Positions 57,965-64,000 of a DNA stretch of 64,000 bases are shown one piece after another. The stretch spans positions 12,462,001 through 12,526,000 of the forward strand of contig OX485804.1 of the NCBI GenBank assembly GCA_950295325.1, written 5' to 3'. Positions within the stretch are counted from its first letter, which is position 1. Every line of letters starts with the position of its first letter. The DNA comes from Polytrichum commune (Eukaryota; Streptophyta; Polytrichopsida; Polytrichales; Polytrichaceae). The translations under genes were made by a program, and so were the position numbers. Below the pieces are notes generated by a model that was not told the DNA's origin, did not search any database, and worked only from the letters and a program-made list of their open reading frames with translations.

Positions 57965-58036
57965 TGTCCTAGAATCTGTCTTGGAATGTGTCTTGGAATC
58001 TGCCATGCAGTCTGTCCTGAAATTTGTCCTGCTGGA
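57965..58036. repeat. 12-bp minisatellite, six units
   Basis: Units are variants of TGTCYTGGAATC: TGTCCTAGAATC, TGTCTTGGAATG, TGTCTTGGAATC, TGCCATGCAGTC, TGTCCTGAAATT, TGTCCTGCTGGA. The period is exactly 12, with no indels. Confidence 0.88.
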
Positions 58037-58052
58037 AAAAATATTAAAAAGT

Positions 58053-58123
58053 CATGGTCTCCCAGAATTTGCGTCAAGCCCACCTCTTGGAGGTGGGTCT
58101 GACGCAAATTCCGGTAGACCATG
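58053..58123. repeat. 34-bp-arm hairpin
   Basis: Left arm 58053-58086 and right arm 58090-58123 are inverted copies with about four mismatches and a three-base loop. The arms start CATGGTCTCCCAGAATTTGC. It lies inside the 57708 MITE. Confidence 0.88.
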
Positions 58124-58439
58124 CACCCTTATCCACAACTAGCCATGTAGGACTCCATGTAGACTTTTCATCCACGAACTTTTCTTTGGGCCTTTAGGCC
58201 TTCACCTCCTAGTGTGAAGTGAACTTGGACGGTCTCCGCCTTTTCGACCAATGAGAGCTCTTACATTGCCATGGTCAAGGGCCTTCAGCCTTGTGTGTGA
58301 AGTGGCCCTTAGTTTCAAGGGTTATGGTATTTCTACCTTATTTGTTCATTGAAGCTCCTCCTCCCACCCGCCACGTGTCTCAAACACCTCTCTAGCACCT
58401 TTGTGTACGAAGGTCATACCCTGCTCTCCTTGTGTTTGT

Positions 58440-58680
58440 GTCAGTACCTTATGCTTTTTGGGCATAACCGGTTGAGATCCGAGTGTTTGCAAGTCCAACC
58501 GGTTACATGTGGACATCCTCCGGTTTTCCTTACTTAAATTGGGGAATATTCTATAAATCCCTCTAAAACGATCGGTAATTTTCCTGCAATCTTGAACTTC
58601 AACCGGTTATTTCTCAAACTCAACCGGTTCTTCTATAACTAACTGCCGGTTCTCCCCGATCATAGGTTTGTGTGCATTTT
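58440..58680. repeat. Distant copy of the 24-kb tandem-repeat unit
   Basis: Shares TTGGGCATAACCGGTTGAGA, GATCCGAGTG, CAACCGGTTACATGTGGACA, TAAAACGATCGGTAA and ACTCAACCGGTTC with the units at 24251-24780, in the same order and orientation. It lacks the Pyr-rich CCTCTCCTCCCC start. Confidence 0.8.
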
Positions 58681-59357
58681 GGTGTTGAGGTCTTTATTGC
58701 AGCTTGCGTCAAGGCTCAACATAACATTAAGTAACAAGCCCATATTGACCTTTTCAAGAGCAAAGGTAGCACTAAGTTTGAGTTTTACTTAGGCTATTCT
58801 TAATCTATTTGGGTAGTTATTTTCAATGCTTAGAATTAATTATGTTATTTTCTAGAACAAAACTAATGCCAAGTGATGGTAAAGGTTCTAATATAGGCTA
58901 AATTATGATGTAAACAAATCTAAATAGCTATAAAGCAAACGGGAAAGTTGGTGAGGTCAAAAAGGAAGTTGCACTTTTTGGAAAAGTCTCCCGACACCCG
59001 CATTGGAAACCTCTTTCATACCTTTTTGAAGCTTCTATATTTGATTAATTATCCATTCATTCACCCTTGCTTTGCAAAGCTTTTCCCTTCTTGTTCAGGT
59101 AAATTTGTGTGTACTCAAAGGGTACCCTCCTAGTAGTGCTACTTAATGTTATGAAGCTCGTTGCCTTAAAGCTCTGATTTGGTGTGCTTGAGCTCATTCA
59201 ATATTTTGAGGCTTGATGTCATTTTGATGGCGTTGGTGTGCAAATTGTATACAACTCTCCCAATTCATGGATGTTTCTAACCCTCTTTTTGTTTGTGGTT
59301 GGTATTATTGGTGGTTACTTAATCCCTACCATCGCCTTCGTTCAACAAGACAACCTA
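58681..59357. other. Intergenic sequence, no gene recognised
   Basis: Short frames only. A 61-codon frame at 58948-59133 has no motif. Confidence 0.4.
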
Positions 59358-60318
59358 CATGGGATAATGGACCATGGACCAGGAAGTTGTCTCAGGTTGA
59401 TGTAAGACCGTTGATTGGTTGTTGAACTCATCCTGGGACCACTTCGGTTTACACCAAGGAAAAAATGGCAGAGTGACCATGGAGGTCAAGGTTCTCAAAA
59501 GACATATTTGAAGGCCTAATTAATACATTGACATGGTCTACCGGGTTCCACAGTGAGAGAGACAAGAGAGGTGTTATGGTAGGAAAAGGCACTTGGCCCA
59601 TGGCAAAGAAATGCCGTTATAATATTTTTTAAATGAAATTTGTTTTTGGGGCTTTAAATACAACTCTTCCCACTAGGTAAGGTTCACAAGGCACACTTTT
59701 CAAAATCTATGTAATGTAATGAATCTTTAAAAGCAAGTCCGCCCTCTACGTGCCTCGATCATATCATAGCCCATGAGACATGCCATATCTTACATGCCCT
59801 ACCCCTTAAACTGGCTCCCACATGTTTCACCAAACAATGTGAGACATCTAGAACTCAAGAATTCGAGTACACATGGTGAAGCGGGTTGCAAATAATGCTC
59901 AATGTACAACACAAGGTACATGTCTCATGTAAATCACATTGAACATGTACAAATTAAATCACTCATTTTTTTGGTGAGAATTGTTGTGAGAAGATTTGCA
60001 AGCTTCATCTTCAACACATTTAACAAGAAGTGAAGACAAGTGAGCCCAAGAGCATACAAGAGAATGATCAATTTTGATTTTTTTTTTCAAAAATACCCCT
60101 TTTGGGCATATATTAAAAAAAATTAGCACATTTTCTTTCTGGTGCATGGTCATTCTTCTTGGTCCACATTCGGTTTACACTTAGCTAGCGAGGGACCCAA
60201 AGGCTTTGTAAATTGATTTAAAAAAAATTAAACCATGGAAATTGGACCATCAAGTCGGATCATTAAAAAATGCCATCTTCCATGATCCGACTTCATGGTC
60301 CATGGTGTAAACCAGCCC
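59358..60318. mobile_element. PIF/Harbinger-like element, long copy
   Basis: About 960 bp. The left tip has decayed (recognisable from GGACCATGGACCAGGAAGTT). The right end closes with CATGGTCCATGGTGTAAACC then AGCCC. Internal order matches 32687-34256 once that copy's nested element is removed, including GGTTTACACCAAGGAAAAAA near 59447 and GTTTCACCAAACAA near 59824. It therefore serves as the empty-site reference for the nested insertion. It has no transposase. Confidence 0.85.
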
Positions 60319-61675
60319 TGAGTCTCATTTTGCATCACCTAAACAAGACCAAGTGCTTATCAAGCATTGGATAGAACAACCCTTCCTCAGTTGGTTTTTG
60401 CTTAACTGTGTTATTTAGTTTAATAGGCTTCACAGTGCCAACCACCCATGTCCTTTAGATAACTCGCAAGAGCCGGGTCTTTAAACTTACTCTAGAGCCA
60501 CATTTATTTATTGCATGAAAAGTGTGGTAGCCCACATGGCCAACACACACTACTACGTGGCTTGTCTTTCGAGCCACCTTCATGAGACCTTCATCTTCTA
60601 GCAGGTTTGGAAATGCTCACCAACAAGGGCTTAATTTCAAGTGGGAATAGTTTTCACATCTTGCATTATGCAATGTTTAGGGTAGCCTAGGAGTTGGGAC
60701 ACGTAATGCTCTTAGAGGAAGGCAAGCTAGCCCCCTTGGCAATGGGTTCCTAACATTGCATCCTAGATGTGTTCACATGGGGGAGTGAACTGCAACGCTT
60801 ATGATTGGAGAAGATCAATCACTATTAAGGTAGAAATCAACATTGTGTTTGAAGAACATAAATATCCATAATAAACCAACTTATCAAGAACTGACTAGTT
60901 GGTCATAAATTGTCGAAAGGGCAAAAAATCCAAGTTTCCTAGTTGATGACAAATCTGTCCCTAATGTAATTAGTTGTTAGAACATCCACTAGTTGGCTTT
61001 TTACCGTTTTACTACTGAGCAGTCTATTAAGTAGTAGTAATTATTTGGTGTTAGTGACTTAGTTGGTCAAAAAATGACTTGTTGGTCCAAAGTTATTAAA
61101 ATGGCATTGTAAATTTTGTACTAGTTGATTGTTTTTTATGACCTCAATGTGCCAGCTGCTCATGAATTGGATAGAGGGCAAAAACGCCTTGCAGTGTTGT
61201 AGTGTTTTGACATGGTGGCAACCTACCAAGTTGACCTACCTAGTAGGTCAACTTGAAGTTGTTTTGAATTATATAAGGATTGTCCTAGAGCATTTTGGCT
61301 CTATTACTTCACATATGCGAAGATAGCTTAGACTCTTAGAGAGGGTGTGTATGCTTGTGAAATTTAGATTTGGATGGGTAGCGTCCTGGAAATGTGTGGC
61401 AGTCCGGACGGACAATAGTCCTCGAAAACAAGCAATAAAGTGTTGATGGAAAGGATTTAAAGAGTAGACTCATTGTTGGTATTCTCCTATTATTGCTCTT
61501 CTTGTAAGCTAACATAGTCGTTAATGTAGACAAGACAAAGGTGTTGAATGTGATATTATAAATGTGCATTAGACAACTTGTGATGTATTACCTAGGAAGG
61601 CATTAGGCAGTGGAGAGGGTAGATATGTGTAGACGTGACGTTCATGGGAGGACGTCTGGATCAAGTGATCAGAAT
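60319..61675. other. Intergenic sequence, no gene recognised
   Basis: Frames of 64-77 codons on both strands with no motif. Confidence 0.4.
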
Positions 61676-61925
61676 GACTTGAAAATTGTCCCATAGGTTG
61701 GTAGAATATTGGAAAGGTCATATTTGGACTCAGTTTGCAGAAACCACCTCCGGAAGTTGGCCGATCTAACCGAAAATGCTAGCTAGTAAGCAAAATGAAA
61801 GTAGTTAGAGTGACCTAAATACTCTACCATTGGTTGGTTGAAGGTTAGAGATGCCAAATCCAAGCTTAGTTTGTGGAAACGACCTTTGAAAGTTGGCCAA
61901 TCATGGCAAAAACATGAGCTGATAG
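61676..61925. repeat. Diverged tandem duplication of about 135 bp
   Basis: 61676-61790 and 61812-61925 share TTGGTAGAATATTGGAAAGG/GGTTGAAGGTTAGAG-type starts, then CTCAGTTTGCAGAAACCACC against CTTAGTTTGTGGAAACGACC, and GAAGTTGGCCGAT against AAAGTTGGCCAAT. The function is unknown. Confidence 0.6.
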
Positions 61926-63149
61926 ATAGTGTTCATAGCATATGTTCAAGCCTTAAACATAAGTTTTAAGGTATTATATGTTGGAGGATCATTCTAGAGA
62001 TGAAGGACTAGCTTGGGAGGTGTTTTTGCAAGGCTTGGATATGACTAACTACAAACTAGTTGATGGAGTAAAGAAGGAGTGTGAAAACCCATTAACACTT
62101 ATTAAGAAAGGCTACATATGTCAAAAAATTACTAAGTATGCGTATATTAGTGCAATGTATGGAAATGATAGAATGTCCTTCTATTTGCATGTATATAATT
62201 TAAGGACTACTATAATAGTTTTTATGACCTTAGACCATAGTACTTGCAATATGCAAAATACTCGAATCCTTTTCCTTAACCCACCTATCCTACAAGTCCC
62301 ACTTGCTCATAAGTAGAATGGGAGGTGGCTACATATGAAAAAAAAGTATACTAGCCACATATCTTAATGACCACATACTTGTTTGTCACAAAATGACCCA
62401 CTCACAAAGCTTAGTTAAGATCTTTAAGGACATAAAAGTGATTCAATCCAAAAACGTGCATCTAGCTATGCATGTGTTATTATAGTAGACAAGTCTATAA
62501 GTTTTACCAATTCATAAGGAATTTTTTTCCATGTAGTTTGAATTCAAGGTTATACATGTCATAAATGAATCCAAGGGTCTTGAAGAAGAACACAAAAGTG
62601 TGAGTGTACTTCTAAAATTGAGAATGTATGAGAGAGAAACATTATAGTGTCAACAACATCCTACCATTATGAGCCAAGAGAGGTTTGGCCAAATGAAAGG
62701 GATGAGAATGATGAATAAAATCCCCTTGGATGTAGAGGTGCATGATGGATTCGGTATACATTATCACATTGTTCATTTTTAAACCTCGGTGTAACGGTTA
62801 TACCACAAGAGGACGCATTGATAACGTCACCAAAAGATTGGAGGAAATAAAAATAATATTGGGTGAAAAAGTCAATGACCCAATAGTCATCATGTGCAAT
62901 CATAGGAAAAAAATAATAATCAACTCATGCAAAAATCCAATTTTAAACATGTACAAGAAGATGAAGTAAAACCCAAATTTGAATGTCTTGTATTTCTGCA
63001 ATGAATGATCACGAACCCATAAGTAAGGAGAATTGACTGCCTTAACCCGAATTGCGCCTCTCCTCACATTCTTCCTTCAAATTATAATCACCTTCATGTT
63101 ATTATTCACTTCAATAAGGTTGATTATTGTATTGGCTGAGGAGTGCGAG
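61926..63149. other. Intergenic sequence, no gene recognised
   Basis: A 112-codon plus-strand frame at 61978-62316 has ordinary composition but no motif that I recognise. It could be retroelement debris. Nothing else was seen. Confidence 0.4.
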
Positions 63150-63249
63150 TGAGCATGATGAGTAGGAGGTGATTGAACGTGATAAATAGGAGATAAATGT
63201 GGAAGAGCATTAGCCGGATGCCATCTCGAATGTGGTGGGGAGTACCAAA

Positions 63250-64000
63250 TCTGGTTCCGTCAACCTCTTCTTTGATTTCACAAGTTCATCATCTTGCCTC
63301 AAAGTATAATATTTATTTGTCATAGGTATGCTATGGCATCAATGTTGATTCTAAAAAAATGTTGTATAATAATATCTTGCAAAATTTGGAGGTTCATGCA
63401 AATTGCTTGCGGAGTCTCCAATGAAGCTTGAGCTTGCGCACACACTGCTTGTTCTCTAGTCCTCCCACTTGCCAATTTGTCCTTAGCCTTTTTGGTACCT
63501 GGTGGCCAAATGATTTGGTGATGTGCTTGCTTGTCGATTAGCTTGCTCGACGATTAGCTTGTTTTGCGCACAATGTATGCTTCATAATCAACTCTCTATA
63601 GATAAATCCTCTTGTCCATCCAATGCGTAGGCAATCCTCGTCCTCTTGAATGAGTTGGGAGTCTTCACCAAATAATTGTGAAGCTCTGTCCAACATGGTA
63701 CGTCCCTCAAAATGTGCCAACAATGCTCAAACCCAAAATCAAACTCCTTGGGAGATTTCAATCCATAGAAATAAAGAGAATCGTGAATTAAATCTTCACA
63801 CACTTCGTACTCTCATGAAAGCGTTAACATTTAGGTAGATTCCATGGACCTTGGACACATCATGCTTGATGCTCCCCCACTTTGTCTTCAAACTCCTCAC
63901 TGCCCTTTCCCCAATTGTTCATGGCCATCTTTGGTTTCAAGTTTCTTGGACCTTCACTCAAAGTACATCCTTCTTTTGTTGGGTGTTGATGATAGGGTTT
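63250..64000 (-). pseudogene. PIF/Harbinger ORF1-like (Myb/SANT) protein, decayed and cut by the window edge
   Basis: The reverse strand reads RAVRSLKTKWGSIKHDVSKV at about 63905-63850. After a frameshift near 63800 comes CEDLIHDSLYFYGLKSPKEF then DFGFEHCWHILRDVPCW (to about 63690). Later come RYQKG and LASGRT-like basic text near 63500-63450, and a tail with AQAQASLET. SLKTKW...DVSKV followed by FxFEHCWxILRxxPxW is the pattern of plant proteins of the Myb/SANT plus NAM-associated type encoded as ORF1 of PIF/Harbinger transposons. The DDE transposase (ORF2) is not in the window. It could be the kind of autonomous relative that once mobilised the MITEs here, but no TIR links them. Confidence 0.7.

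Larger units (their letters stand above)
57708..58308. mobile_element. PIF/Harbinger-like MITE with internal minisatellite and hairpin
   Basis: A 601-bp element. The left end is GGGCCACTTCACACATGAGC. The right end, reverse complemented, is GGGCCACTTCACACACAAGG. TTA flanks both sides (57705-57707 and 58309-58311), a perfect duplication. It is the same subfamily as the element just upstream of CLPTM1, but it carries a 12-bp minisatellite and a long hairpin that the other copy lacks. Confidence 0.92.

Noticed and set aside
1-64000. CRISPR array, prokaryotic operon, plasmid origin, rRNA genes or organelle DNA
   Set aside because: No regularly spaced identical repeats with unique spacers, no Shine-Dalgarno-linked gene strings, and no rRNA or organelle gene sequence that I recognise. 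The one intact gene is spliced.

Overview
This looks like intergenic nuclear DNA from a land plant. It is AT-rich, full of decayed transposons and holds one intact gene with many introns. That gene encodes a plant-type CLPTM1 family membrane protein, and its introns have ordinary GT..AG borders. No chloroplast, mitochondrial or bacterial signature was seen. The transposon mix (Tc1-type DDE transposase, hAT relatives, PIF/Harbinger MITEs, copia) would suit a non-angiosperm such as a lycophyte or fern, but this is a weak inference and the species cannot be named from the sequence.

Layout. 1-7.75 kb: a PIF/Harbinger-like MITE (998-1550), a dead Tc1-like transposon (about 3.6-4.8 kb, minus strand) and inverted-repeat elements. 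7.75-12 kb: a degenerate LTR-flanked copia element on the minus strand that has lost its reverse transcriptase. 12-23 kb: a retropepsin relic, a 333-bp hAT-like MITE with an exact 8-bp target duplication, another PIF-like MITE, and several foldback elements. 23.3-25.7 kb: a tandem repeat split by a 701-bp hAT element (exact 8-bp duplication), then a 486-bp Mutator-like element (exact 9-bp duplication). 26.9-36.9 kb: PIF-like MITEs, including one nested inside a relative, and four copies of a dispersed repeat. 36.9-37.8 kb: a very AT-rich imperfect tandem array. 38.2-39.7 kb: a hAT transposase fragment and a tRNA-derived SINE. 44.7-45.2 kb: a LINE fragment.

47.8-55.5 kb: the gene. A PIF-like MITE ends about 90 bp before a GC-rich promoter region with a G-box. 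A putative 5' UTR intron of about 1.06 kb follows, then 12 coding exons (49732-55482) that splice in frame to a 639-residue protein. Two of its introns share a perfect 30-bp inverted repeat that brackets exons 4-6. 56-64 kb: more MITEs and repeats, with a PIF/Harbinger ORF1-like pseudogene at the right edge.

Only the CLPTM1 gene is likely to be functional. I found no gene cluster that would make a new multi-gene system. The most informative signals are transposon boundaries that the sequence itself validates through target duplications and empty-site paralogues, and the intronic inverted repeat.
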